From: Bacteroidales bacterium
Lineage (GTDB): Bacteria; Bacteroidota; Bacteroidia; Bacteroidales; WCHB1-69
DNA length: 7,308 bases
Direction of reading: 5' to 3'
Assembly: GCA_031266895.1 (NCBI GenBank)
Contig: JAISAD010000082.1
Location: 1-7,308 of the forward strand
How positions within the stretch are numbered: position 1 is the stretch's first letter; the number at the start of each line of letters is the position of its first letter. Under the pieces are notes generated by a model, which searched no databases, was not told the DNA's origin, and saw nothing but the letters and a program-made list of their open reading frames with translations. Positions 1 through 7,103 of the stretch are shown here, piece after piece. A program made the position numbers and the translations under genes.

Positions 1-310
1 AGGAGATCTTGCGTTATTGACACAGCTTGCCGAACAGCAAGGCGTGCAAATTGTGAAACAGAATGAATTTATGCCGTTATGGTACCGGCTTTCCGTTACC
101 GGAAACAGTGCCGGAGATGCCGTTCAAATGGCAAATGCTTTTTACGAAACAGGTCTGTTTGAAGAAATAGATCCTGCTTTTATGTTTAATTTTCAATCCA
201 ACTGCACCAATGACCCGATGTTTGATCAGTTATGGGGATTGCAAAATCGCACTTACGGTTACGATATCAATGCCTGCAGGGCATGGACTATTCTGATGGA
301 TATGGGGTAA
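1..310 (+). CDS. N-terminal part of S8 serine protease (propeptide region; 5' truncated, frameshifted)
   Basis: This frame is open from the left edge of the window (first full codon at base 2) to TAA at 308-310. The TTG at 17 is only an internal Leu codon, and the real start with its signal peptide lies upstream. The translation contains a short region with MPLWYRLSVT and ANAFYETGLFEEIDP, which resembles the end of the propeptide in Bacteroidota secreted subtilases. It continues into DPMFDQLWGLQN and DINACRAWTI, which normally lead directly into the catalytic domain. Here the frame breaks after AWTI, and the expected continuation (SDGYGVKVAVVD) is in the next frame from base 292. I therefore read this as the front of the same gene as the following CDS, not as a separate gene. 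If the frameshift is real, this frame gives a secreted propeptide fragment without catalytic residues. Confidence 0.75.
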   Translation, partial: GDLALLTQLAEQQGVQIVKQNEFMPLWYRLSVTGNSAGDAVQMANAFYETGLFEEIDPAFMFNFQSNCTNDPMFDQLWGLQNRTYGYDINACRAWTILMDMG

Positions 311-3300
311 AAGTAGCTGTTGTTGATCAAGGAATACAACTCAACCATCCTGATTTGGCAGCAAATATTTACCCTTATAGTTACGATTGCCAAACTGGAA
401 CTTCGCCAAGTAATGTTTATGGTTATCATGGTTCGCATGTAGCCGGTACTGTCGCTGCTGTAGGCAATAATAACCTGCAGGTAGTAGGAGTTGCTTATGG
501 ATCTCAATTAATGAGCGTAAGTAATAGTTTACTGGTAAGACAACCTAATGTTTCAGAAAAATTGGCAGATGGGATCAATTGGGCATGGCAAAATGGAGCA
601 GATATAATTAACAATTCATGGGGAGCTTCTGTAAATTCGGGGGAGCCATACGACAGTCTCCAATCAATCATGCTTGAGGATGCTATTTCCGATGCACTTT
701 ATCTGGGTAGAAATGGAAAAGGAACGATTGTGGTGTTTGCTTCTGGTAATGATTACGAGAATCAAGTGACCTACCCTGCCTGTTATATGCCCTATCTCAC
801 AGTAGTGGGGGCAATACAACAAAACGGGGAAAGAGCGATATTTTCTAATTATGGAAAAAAATTGGATGTAGTTGCTCCCGGCGTAGATATTCTTTCTACC
901 AATGAGTATAGTGGGACCATGACTATGTCCGGCACATCAATGGCAGCTCCCCACGTTGCCGGTGTAGCCGCATTGATTTTATCCGTTAATCCAAATTTAA
1001 CGAGGCTACAAGTGAATAATATTATAGAAGTTACAGCACAAAAAATCAGACCCGATTTATATCGGTATGATGATGGAGATCCATATAATTACCCTAACGG
1101 CCCTTGGGATTCTCTTGTCGGATACGGATTAGTGAATGCCTACGAAGCAGTTTTATTGGCGAACTGTTGGGATCCGGGATATGATATAGTTTCAACTACC
1201 ACTATTACGAACAATACGACATGGAATACTCCTACAATGGTAACAGGGGTAGTTACCGTTGCCGCTGGTGTTACACTAAATATCAACAATACTAATATTA
1301 AGTTTTTACAGGATGCCGGTATAGTGGTAAAGGCAACAGGCCAATTACTTATCGACGGTTCTTATCTTACTTCTTGTGACAGTATGTGGAATGGCATTGT
1401 GGTAGAAGGAGATGGAAATCGGCCGCGTGATGCTGCTTATCAAGGAGTGGTTATTATGTCAAATTCTACTCTTGAGAATGCTGTTTGTGCTATTGCAACT
1501 GTTGGACAATCCTCAACAGCTTACAGTGGCGCCATAGTTGAGGCAAAAAATAGCGCTTTTGCCAATAATGGCTGTGCCGTCAGGTTTGCGCCATACAGTT
1601 ACGGCAGTTACAATCTGCTTACCTTTGACCGGTGCAAGTTCTATATGGATAATAATTACATAGGTACAAATGACGGCGTAAATACAGGGATGCACGTCAA
1701 AATCAACCACAATAAAAATATTCAATTTTTGGGGTGTGATTTCAACAATGCGGATGCCACACTCGCATGGCGAGGTATTCAGTCGGAAGATGCTCACTAT
1801 ATTGTAGATGACTATTGCAGTGTTTCCTATTCCGGTTGTTTTTGTCCTGACCAGTATGCACAACCCTCACACTTTACAGGTTTGCTGTTGGGCATAGAGG
1901 CTTATACCGCAGGTTTTCCTACCTCTTTTTATGTAAATCATGCCATTTTTGACGGTAACAGTTCCGGTGCAATGGTTTCAGGAATTAACAATTTTGAAAT
2001 CATTCAATCCACGTTTAATACCTATCCTTTTGTTCAGTCTTCTATCGGTTATTATTGCGGTATATTAAGTAGAAACTGTACAGGCTATCATATAGAAGCG
2101 AATAGATTTACAACGGAGAATCTGAATCGTTATTCTGGAATGTTGATATTTGATTCAGGAACTGCCGATAATTTAATCTATCGCAACAGTTTTTCAGATA
2201 TGGAAAATGGTGTTTTTATTTCCGGACAAAACGGCACAGATATAGGCAGTAATGACCATGGCCTTCAATGTTTCTGCAATTACTTTGGTAAAAATTATTA
2301 TGATATTTTTCTTCAAGAATCTGCAACAATAAAAATAAAACAGGGAATTCCTTCCCAGGGCGCTGACAACGAATTCTATTATACTGTGATTAACAGTATT
2401 TACTCCGGTGGTCCACAATACATAACTTACCATTTTAGCGATGGGATTTATTTTACTCCTGTTTTTCCTACGCTAACATATGTCAGTTTGGCTCCGAATG
2501 CAACGCCCAATGATTGTGTGCCTACTGTGTGCGCAAGCGCTGATATGCTTGCAGACGTCGATACTTATATAACGCTGCAGGAGCAGTACGATGTTCTTGC
2601 AGAAGAATGGAAAAACAGTGGCTATCAAGAAATTTTGCTAAATGTTGCACCATATTCACCCGAATTGATTGCTGCTGCTCTGCAGATACAAAATCAAATG
2701 GACGCCATTAGCAATACCATGCGCAAAATTGCCGATGCCAATATCAGTAAATTGTTGAACGAACCTGTTGATAATTTAAACGAACTTCAAAAATGGTACA
2801 GCATTATTCGTACGCCGATTGCTAAATATCTGCTTGCAGAGGTCTATTTTCAATTGGGAGATGTAAATAATGCGGAAGCAACTTTGTCTCTAATCCCAAC
2901 AATGTTTAATTTTTCAGATTTCGAAATGGAAGAACATCATAACTATTTACGGTTTAAAGATTTGAAAATTAATGTGCAAATCTCAAGTAGAACATGGGAG
3001 GAATTAACAGAAGCCGAAATTGCCGAATTACAAACCCTTGCAACTGCCACACATGGACGCTCTGCCAGCATGGCGCAGGGAGTGTTGTGTTTCTTTTATG
3101 GAATATGTGAGGATTATAATGGAATGGAAGAACGCAAATTGCAGTATAGTAATAGCAATTTAAAACCACAATCAACCAATGCTGCTGATAACGTTTTCTT
3201 GTTCCCCAATCCTACATCGGGCAGTATAGAACTTTCGAGCGGAGAAAATGAAATGACCCATATTGCCATCTATGATCTTGTGGGCAGACCAATTTTTTCT

Positions 3301-3420
3301 AAAGAGATCAACTCAACCCATACAAAATTGGATATCGCAAATCTTGAAAAAGGAGTATATCTTATTCGCATATACTTGAATAATAATCACATAATCAATA
3401 AAAAAGTAATCAAACAATAA
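232..3420 (+). CDS. S8 (subtilisin-like) serine protease with beta-helix region and T9SS type A sorting domain
   Basis: Secreted multidomain endopeptidase. The catalytic triad is visible: Asp at 325-327 in VAVVDQGIQLNHPDL, His at 436-438 in HGSHVAGT, and Ser at 937-939 in SGTSMAAPHVAG. The oxyanion Asn is at 748-750 (ASGND). The S8 domain ends near 1160 (GYGLVNAYEA). From about 1230 to 2330 follow many short beta-rich segments with Asn/Gly turns, like a right-handed parallel beta-helix. From about 2535 to 3120 the chain is predicted to be alpha-helical (one TPR-like segment, YLLAEVYFQLGDVNNAEATL). The C-terminus (about 3187-3417) is a T9SS type A domain: FLFPNPTSG, IYDLVGRPI, LEKGVYLIRI, KKVIKQ. 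The ATG at 232 is nominal, since true homology in this frame begins at about 292. The upstream part is in the other frame, so a product starting at 232 would lack signal peptide and propeptide. The substrate cannot be told. The surface-exposed or released state is inferred from the sorting domain. Confidence 0.9.
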   Translation: MGIAKSHLRLRYQCLQGMDYSDGYGVKVAVVDQGIQLNHPDLAANIYPYSYDCQTGTSPSNVYGYHGSHVAGTVAAVGNNNLQVVGVAYGSQLMSVSNSLLVRQPNVSEKLADGINWAWQNGADIINNSWGASVNSGEPYDSLQSIMLEDAISDALYLGRNGKGTIVVFASGNDYENQVTYPACYMPYLTVVGAIQQNGERAIFSNYGKKLDVVAPGVDILSTNEYSGTMTMSGTSMAAPHVAGVAALILSVNPNLTRLQVNNIIEVTAQKIRPDLYRYDDGDPYNYPNGPWDSLVGYGLVNAYEAVLLANCWDPGYDIVSTTTITNNTTWNTPTMVTGVVTVAAGVTLNINNTNIKFLQDAGIVVKATGQLLIDGSYLTSCDSMWNGIVVEGDGNRPRDAAYQGVVIMSNSTLENAVCAIATVGQSSTAYSGAIVEAKNSAFANNGCAVRFAPYSYGSYNLLTFDRCKFYMDNNYIGTNDGVNTGMHVKINHNKNIQFLGCDFNNADATLAWRGIQSEDAHYIVDDYCSVSYSGCFCPDQYAQPSHFTGLLLGIEAYTAGFPTSFYVNHAIFDGNSSGAMVSGINNFEIIQSTFNTYPFVQSSIGYYCGILSRNCTGYHIEANRFTTENLNRYSGMLIFDSGTADNLIYRNSFSDMENGVFISGQNGTDIGSNDHGLQCFCNYFGKNYYDIFLQESATIKIKQGIPSQGADNEFYYTVINSIYSGGPQYITYHFSDGIYFTPVFPTLTYVSLAPNATPNDCVPTVCASADMLADVDTYITLQEQYDVLAEEWKNSGYQEILLNVAPYSPELIAAALQIQNQMDAISNTMRKIADANISKLLNEPVDNLNELQKWYSIIRTPIAKYLLAEVYFQLGDVNNAEATLSLIPTMFNFSDFEMEEHHNYLRFKDLKINVQISSRTWEELTEAEIAELQTLATATHGRSASMAQGVLCFFYGICEDYNGMEERKLQYSNSNLKPQSTNAADNVFLFPNPTSGSIELSSGENEMTHIAIYDLVGRPIFSKEINSTHTKLDIANLEKGVYLIRIYLNNNHIINKKVIKQ
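287..298 (+). other. Frameshift site (apparent one-base deletion) inside the S8 protease gene
   Basis: Frame 2 reads A-W-T-I up to base 292, then L-M-D-M-G and stop. Frame 1 from 292 reads S-D-G-Y-G-V-K-V-A-V-V-D, the expected start of an S8 domain. Joining 2-292 to 292-3420, by counting T292 twice (ACTATTTCTGAT in place of ACTATTCTGAT), restores one continuous protease. There is no X-XXY-YYZ slippery heptamer and no long homopolymer here. A lost base (mutation or assembly error) is therefore more likely than programmed frameshifting. Confidence 0.75.
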
Positions 3421-3452
3421 ATTCAGTAATCATCATTTAAAATCAATTAAAA

Positions 3453-4934
3453 ATGAAAAAGCTCATAATAATTTTAAGTTTAGCGTTTATTACGCTTTGT
3501 GCTAATGCACAACCAACTTGGCAAATATTGCCGTCTCCTGTCACGCATCCGAATGGACATCCGTATCAGGGGTATGATACTTACAGTATCGCACTAACAG
3601 GTTACAACAGCCTGTTAATCAGTTCGGGAAGAGGGGACATATACAAGAAAGGTGTTCTTGATGAAGAATGGGCATTGGTATATACATCCGGTTATCATGG
3701 CAGTGGACACCATCCTTTAAGCCTTACCATGTTTGGCACAGATTTTGGTTATGCTTTCAAAGCCGGCTTGTTGCTGACCACAACTGATGGCGGCGACACT
3801 TGGCACCCATTTGACATTCCGAATATTTCGTCTATTACGCAATTTAAGCCTGTTGATGAAAATAATTTCTATTTCTCCAGCAATCAGGTTATCTATAAGT
3901 ATGCTGCGGGCACAATGACCGAAGTGTTTAATATCAATCAATGGAATGTTGCAAACGCCCAATCAAAAAGCATTTTGAAATGGGATGCCTCAAATCGCTA
4001 TGCTTATGTGCAAGGACAGGCAACTTTAGATCCATATAATAGTCAGTTTCAGGTATTTTCCATTGATTTTTCTAATGAAGGAACGGTTATTGAATTGCCT
4101 GTCGAAACATTTACATTCATAATGTCCATGTTTGCAATGGAAGAAGGTGCTGATATTTTGATTGGATTAGAGGGAAATGGGAGTGTGATTATCCTTTCTT
4201 CACAGGACGGTTTTCAAACCCACCATACCAGCATTCTCACTCCTCCCAATAATGGTACAGGCATGATTGGTATAGATGGCGGCGGCATAACCAGGCTGGC
4301 CAATGGAGAAATTATTGTGTGTGGTCAACACCCTACCGGCAGTTTAGCCCAGGTAATGATAGGTTCTGTAATGATGAGTAACGATAACGGCTTGACATGG
4401 CAACATGAACAGCGATATTTTGGCGATCAGCCTCTTGGGGAAATTCAAAACATATACTATTCCGATATTGCCTCTTACGACAATACTTGCTTTTTGGCAA
4501 GTAATGTCGGCATTCTCTACCTGCCTGCCACAATTATCCCGCAGGATGATGAAGATGGGTGCGATTACTGTAACGAAGATGAAGGCGAAGGGGATGAGGT
4601 AGTAATAGAGGGCGAAGGAGAAGAAATAGGAGAAGGAGATGAAGTAGTAGTAGGGGAAAAAGGAGCAGAGGATGCAACCGGTATATTGGACATTGGCGGA
4701 GATAGTTTTAAATTATATCCCAATCCTGCAGGCCATACGCTTTCTATCCAAAGCGAGGCTACTATTTTAGGAATTAATATTTGCAACACTATGGGCATGC
4801 CAGTACAAACGGTTTCCAATATTAGCAGTACCATTTACAATGCCGACCTCAACAACCTTCCCAATGGCAGCTATTTCATGAAAATAACTACGACAGAAGG
4901 AGTTATAAACAGGAAGATAATAGTGAGCAAATAG
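3453..4934 (+). CDS. Secreted Asp-box (BNR-like) protein with acidic linker and T9SS type A sorting domain
   Basis: A 493-residue exported protein of unknown specific function. It starts with a classical signal peptide (MKKLIIILSLAFITLCANA, cleavage likely before Gln20). The main domain (about residues 20-365) has two clear Asp-boxes, TTDGGDTW (Asp112) and SNDNGLTW (Asp311), and a degenerate one, SQDGFQTH (Asp252). Such motifs mark turns in sialidase- or sortilin-like beta-propellers, but no sialidase active-site set (such as an Arg triad in context) was recognised, so enzyme activity is not claimed. Residues about 366-409 form a Glu/Gly/Asp-rich linker containing a CDYC pair. The last 80 residues are a T9SS sorting domain (LYPNPAGHTLSI, NLPNGSYFMKI, RKIIVSK). 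The ATG is 32 bases after the protease stop with no terminator between, so co-transcription is likely. A strong terminator follows 28 bases after the stop. Confidence 0.88.
   Translation: MKKLIIILSLAFITLCANAQPTWQILPSPVTHPNGHPYQGYDTYSIALTGYNSLLISSGRGDIYKKGVLDEEWALVYTSGYHGSGHHPLSLTMFGTDFGYAFKAGLLLTTTDGGDTWHPFDIPNISSITQFKPVDENNFYFSSNQVIYKYAAGTMTEVFNINQWNVANAQSKSILKWDASNRYAYVQGQATLDPYNSQFQVFSIDFSNEGTVIELPVETFTFIMSMFAMEEGADILIGLEGNGSVIILSSQDGFQTHHTSILTPPNNGTGMIGIDGGGITRLANGEIIVCGQHPTGSLAQVMIGSVMMSNDNGLTWQHEQRYFGDQPLGEIQNIYYSDIASYDNTCFLASNVGILYLPATIIPQDDEDGCDYCNEDEGEGDEVVIEGEGEEIGEGDEVVVGEKGAEDATGILDIGGDSFKLYPNPAGHTLSIQSEATILGINICNTMGMPVQTVSNISSTIYNADLNNLPNGSYFMKITTTEGVINRKIIVSK
4581..4664 (+). repeat. 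Acidic low-complexity coding repeat (GEGDEVV units)
   Basis: Within the Asp-box protein gene the peptide GEGDEVV is encoded twice, at 4584-4604 and 4629-4649, 45 bases (15 residues) apart, with a GEGEEIG stretch between. The DNA is a purine-rich run of GAA/GGA/GAT/GTA codons. It lies exactly between the propeller-like domain and the sorting domain, so it serves as an interdomain linker. Synonymous differences between the copies (GAG/GAA, GGC/GGA) suggest an old duplication or selection on peptide composition. Confidence 0.7.
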
Positions 4935-4962
4935 GGCAGTTGAGCAAACACTAACTGTTTTC

Positions 4963-5011
4963 AAAACTTGCAAGTTTGGGAGCTATATTTGCCGAACTTG
5001 CAAGTTTTTTT
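4963..5011 (+). terminator. Rho-independent terminator ending the T9SS cargo unit
   Basis: Bases 4963-4979 pair with 4992-5008 to give a 17-bp stem (one G-U wobble at 4977/4994) around a 12-base loop, followed by seven T residues (5005-5011). It lies 28 bases after the stop of the Asp-box protein gene. Each arm contains the palindrome AACTTGCAAGTT (4965-4976 and 4995-5006), so the structure is both a direct and an inverted repeat. Confidence 0.85.
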
Positions 5012-5050
5012 GTTGTATTGGGAAAATGTCTCAAATTTGCTAAAAAGCGC

Positions 5051-5058
5051 TATTTTTG
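5051..5058 (+). promoter_or_regulatory. Candidate Bacteroidota -7 promoter element upstream of the Nif3 gene
   Basis: TATTTTTG matches the TAnnTTTG -7 consensus of the Bacteroidota primary sigma factor. It lies in the 94-base gap between the terminator and the Nif3-family start codon, giving a leader of roughly 40 bases. The partner -33 TTTG is not well placed: the nearest TTTG (5036-5039) is only 11 bases upstream, whereas about 19-21 is usual. Location after a terminator and before a new gene set supports it; the poor -33 match weakens it. Confidence 0.35.
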
Positions 5059-5105
5059 CAAAAAAAACGCAAGGCGCGTATTGATTGAAAAAGTACCATT
5101 AATCT

Positions 5106-6203
5106 ATGAAAATATCAACCATATTAAACCATTTAGAAAGTCGATTTCCTTTAACTTGGCAGGAAGAGTTTGATAATTGCGGTGTGCAATGCGGCAACCG
5201 CCAGCAGGAAATTACCGGTGCACTGATCTGTTTTGATATATCTGAATCGGTTGTAAATGAGGCTATTGCACTTGAGAAAAATCTTATCATATCGCATCAT
5301 CCACTTATTTTTGGCAATGGGTTGAAAAATATAGAACCTAATAATACTGTAGGACGAATAATATGTAAGGCATTACAAAACAACATTTTAATTTATTCGA
5401 TGCACACTTGCATAGATGCCGGTACAAATGGCGGCAATGACCTTTTTGCTGAAAAATTGAATCTTCAAGAAGTGAAATTACTTTCGCCTAAACGTTTACA
5501 ATTGCAAAAGTTATCGTTTTATGTGCCTGTCGATTTTGCCGCCCCGCTGAAAGATGCTCTTTTTGCACTCGGTTGCGGTCAGATGGGAAATTATGAGTGC
5601 TGTTGCTATACGCAGGAAGGAATTGGCAGTTTTAAGCCGAAAGCGGACGCACAGCCCTTTATCGGAGAACAGGGCAGAGAAGAGACTGTCCCGGAGCAAC
5701 GCATTGAGCTGCTTTTTCCACCCGCATTACAGTCGAGTGTTATCAAAACACTCTATCGCATACACCCCTACGAAGAACCGGCTTTTGACATTACGCCCAT
5801 TATAAAAGAGTATCAAAATGTTGGTTTGGGACGCATTGGAAAATTGGCACAACCAATGGAAATAGCTGATTTTTATAAATTTCTAAAAGAACAATTGGAA
5901 TTAAAAACTTTTAGGGTTTCGGGAAAAATTAATAAGAAAATTGAAAAAGTAGCACTCTGTGGAGGCTCTGGCAGTTCTTTTATCAAGACTGCTTTTGCTG
6001 CCGGAGCCGACATTTATATTACCGGCGATGTACGCTATCATGATTTTTTTATTGCTGATAATCAGATGATTATAGCAGATATTGGCCATTTTGAAAGCGA
6101 ACATTTTATAAGAGAAATTATTTGCGCCGAATTAAAGAGAAAATTCACTAACTTTGCAACCGCAATTTCTACAACGGAAAAATTGGAAATTGCTTTCGTA
6201 TAG
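5106..6203 (+). CDS. Nif3-like dinuclear metal center protein (DUF34 family)
   Basis: A 365-residue cytoplasmic protein of the Nif3/YbgI/YqfO family. Members form toroidal hexamers with two metal ions per subunit; their reaction is unsettled, although many entries carry the label GTP cyclohydrolase I type 2 homolog. The family motif DNCGVQCG is at residues 23-30. Expected metal ligands are all present: His64 and His65 in ISHHPLIF, Asp104 in HTCIDAGTNGGND, and His328 and Glu332 in GHFESEH. Residues about 133-235 are the inserted PII/CutA-like domain of the long (YqfO-type) form, with GSFKP, PFIGEQG and the HPYEEPAFD signature. Length is as usual for the long form. The ATG at 5106 gives MKISTILNHLE, a normal family N-terminus. 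It contains 11 Cys, including C165-C166-C167, more than I would expect. The zinc-ribbon gene follows after 31 bases, probably in the same operon. Confidence 0.93.
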   Translation: MKISTILNHLESRFPLTWQEEFDNCGVQCGNRQQEITGALICFDISESVVNEAIALEKNLIISHHPLIFGNGLKNIEPNNTVGRIICKALQNNILIYSMHTCIDAGTNGGNDLFAEKLNLQEVKLLSPKRLQLQKLSFYVPVDFAAPLKDALFALGCGQMGNYECCCYTQEGIGSFKPKADAQPFIGEQGREETVPEQRIELLFPPALQSSVIKTLYRIHPYEEPAFDITPIIKEYQNVGLGRIGKLAQPMEIADFYKFLKEQLELKTFRVSGKINKKIEKVALCGGSGSSFIKTAFAAGADIYITGDVRYHDFFIADNQMIIADIGHFESEHFIREIICAELKRKFTNFATAISTTEKLEIAFV

Positions 6204-6234
6204 TATTGATTATTAAATAAATGTAAATTATAGT

Positions 6235-7083
6235 ATGGCTAAAAAGAAAGTTATAAATGCGGCAGAACAATCCTTTGAGAACCAAAATTTCTCTCTTAAC
6301 CTTGCCAATGCGGCAGGAGATGATGCAAATGAGACGACCATTGCAGAAAAGTTATTGTCGCTGTATAATCTGCAACATATTTGTTCACAAATAGATAGAA
6401 TCAGAATTGTACGTGGTGAACTGCCAGATGAAGTGCGCGACCTCGAAGATGCTTGCGAAGGATTGAAAACCCGTATCGCCAATTATCAAGATAATGTTAA
6501 GACGCTGAAAGCTAAAATTATAGAAGAAGATACCCGCATAAAAGAGGGGAGAGAGTTGATTACAAAATATGAAACACAGCAGGATAATGTTCGAAATAAC
6601 AGAGAGTATGAATCCTTGACGAAAGAGATTGATTATCAAAATCTTGAAATTCAATTAGCAGAAAAGCATAAAGTGCGCTATCAAAATGAAATCGTTGCTC
6701 AAAATGAGGAAATTGCTGTTTTTCAGGAAAAATTGAGTGAGCTTGCCGACTTGTTGAAACAGAAAAAATCAGAACTGAAAGGCATTATTGCAGATACTGA
6801 AAAAGAGGAAGCCGAACTCGTAGCTAAGGCCGAGGAGTTGCAAACAGTTGTGGATAGACGGCTTTTGGTGGCTTTTGAACGTATTCGCAAGAATGCCCGC
6901 AATGGATTGGCTATAGTGCAAATAGAACGCGATGCTTGCGGAGGTTGTTTCAGTACAATACCTCCTCAGCGTCAGCTGGATATTAGACTGCATAAGAAAA
7001 TTATTGTTTGTGAAGCATGTGGACGTATTTTTATAGACCATCAATTAGTTGAAAATCAAAATGCGATACCTGTTTTTGAGTAA
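6235..7083 (+). CDS. Coiled-coil C4-type zinc-ribbon protein (DUF164 / CT398-like)
   Basis: A 282-residue cytoplasmic protein with no signal peptide. After a low-complexity N-terminus (about 1-35), residues about 36-215 are Glu/Lys/Leu-rich and form a long antiparallel coiled-coil hairpin, including the family signatures IDRIRIVRGELPDEVRDLED and QQDNVRNNREYESLTKEID. The C-terminus holds a zinc ribbon with two CxxC pairs, Cys235/Cys238 (DACGGCF) and Cys259/Cys262 (VCEACGR), around IPPQRQLDIR. All four zinc ligands are present. Chlamydial CT398 of this family has been reported to bind sigma-54 and type III secretion proteins; the role in Bacteroidota is not established. Its position next to a Nif3 gene recurs in many bacteria, which suggests a shared but unknown job. 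The ATG is 31 bases after the Nif3 stop, and the next gene begins 20 bases after its own stop. Confidence 0.93.
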   Translation: MAKKKVINAAEQSFENQNFSLNLANAAGDDANETTIAEKLLSLYNLQHICSQIDRIRIVRGELPDEVRDLEDACEGLKTRIANYQDNVKTLKAKIIEEDTRIKEGRELITKYETQQDNVRNNREYESLTKEIDYQNLEIQLAEKHKVRYQNEIVAQNEEIAVFQEKLSELADLLKQKKSELKGIIADTEKEEAELVAKAEELQTVVDRRLLVAFERIRKNARNGLAIVQIERDACGGCFSTIPPQRQLDIRLHKKIIVCEACGRIFIDHQLVENQNAIPVFE

Positions 7084-7103
7084 AAATTAAAATTTTTACA
7101 CAT

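Noticed and set aside
287..298. Programmed -1 ribosomal frameshift in the protease gene
   Set aside because: No slippery heptamer of the X-XXY-YYZ type and no convincing downstream stem-loop or pseudoknot was seen. Secreted S8 proteases are not known to use this, so a lost base is simpler.
1513..1863. Minus-strand open frame of 116 codons inside the protease gene
   Set aside because: It is fully inside the beta-helix coding region, which has coherent protein features in the + frame. The minus-strand product shows no recognisable motif.
4565..4834. Minus-strand open frame of 89 codons with a Ser/Pro/Thr-rich tail
   Set aside because: It is the complement of the acidic Glu/Gly/Asp repeat linker and sorting domain of the Asp-box gene. 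The Ser/Pro composition is just the reverse reading of GAA/GGA/GAT codons, with no start context or homology.
3453..4934. Calling the Asp-box protein a sialidase or other glycosidase
   Set aside because: Asp-boxes occur in many non-enzymatic propellers, and no sialidase catalytic residue pattern (Arg triad, FRIP motif, Tyr/Glu pair) could be located.
4937..4957. CAGTT...AACTG inverted repeat after the Asp-box gene
   Set aside because: It has only five pairs around an 11-base loop and no T-tract. The real terminator is the 17-bp stem just downstream.
5047..5077. Possible hairpin from GCGC...TTGC / GCAA...GCGC in the leader of the Nif3 gene
   Set aside because: The two 4-bp stems are separated by an asymmetric bulge (5 bases against 1), and no riboswitch class or T-tract fits. 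Too weak to annotate.
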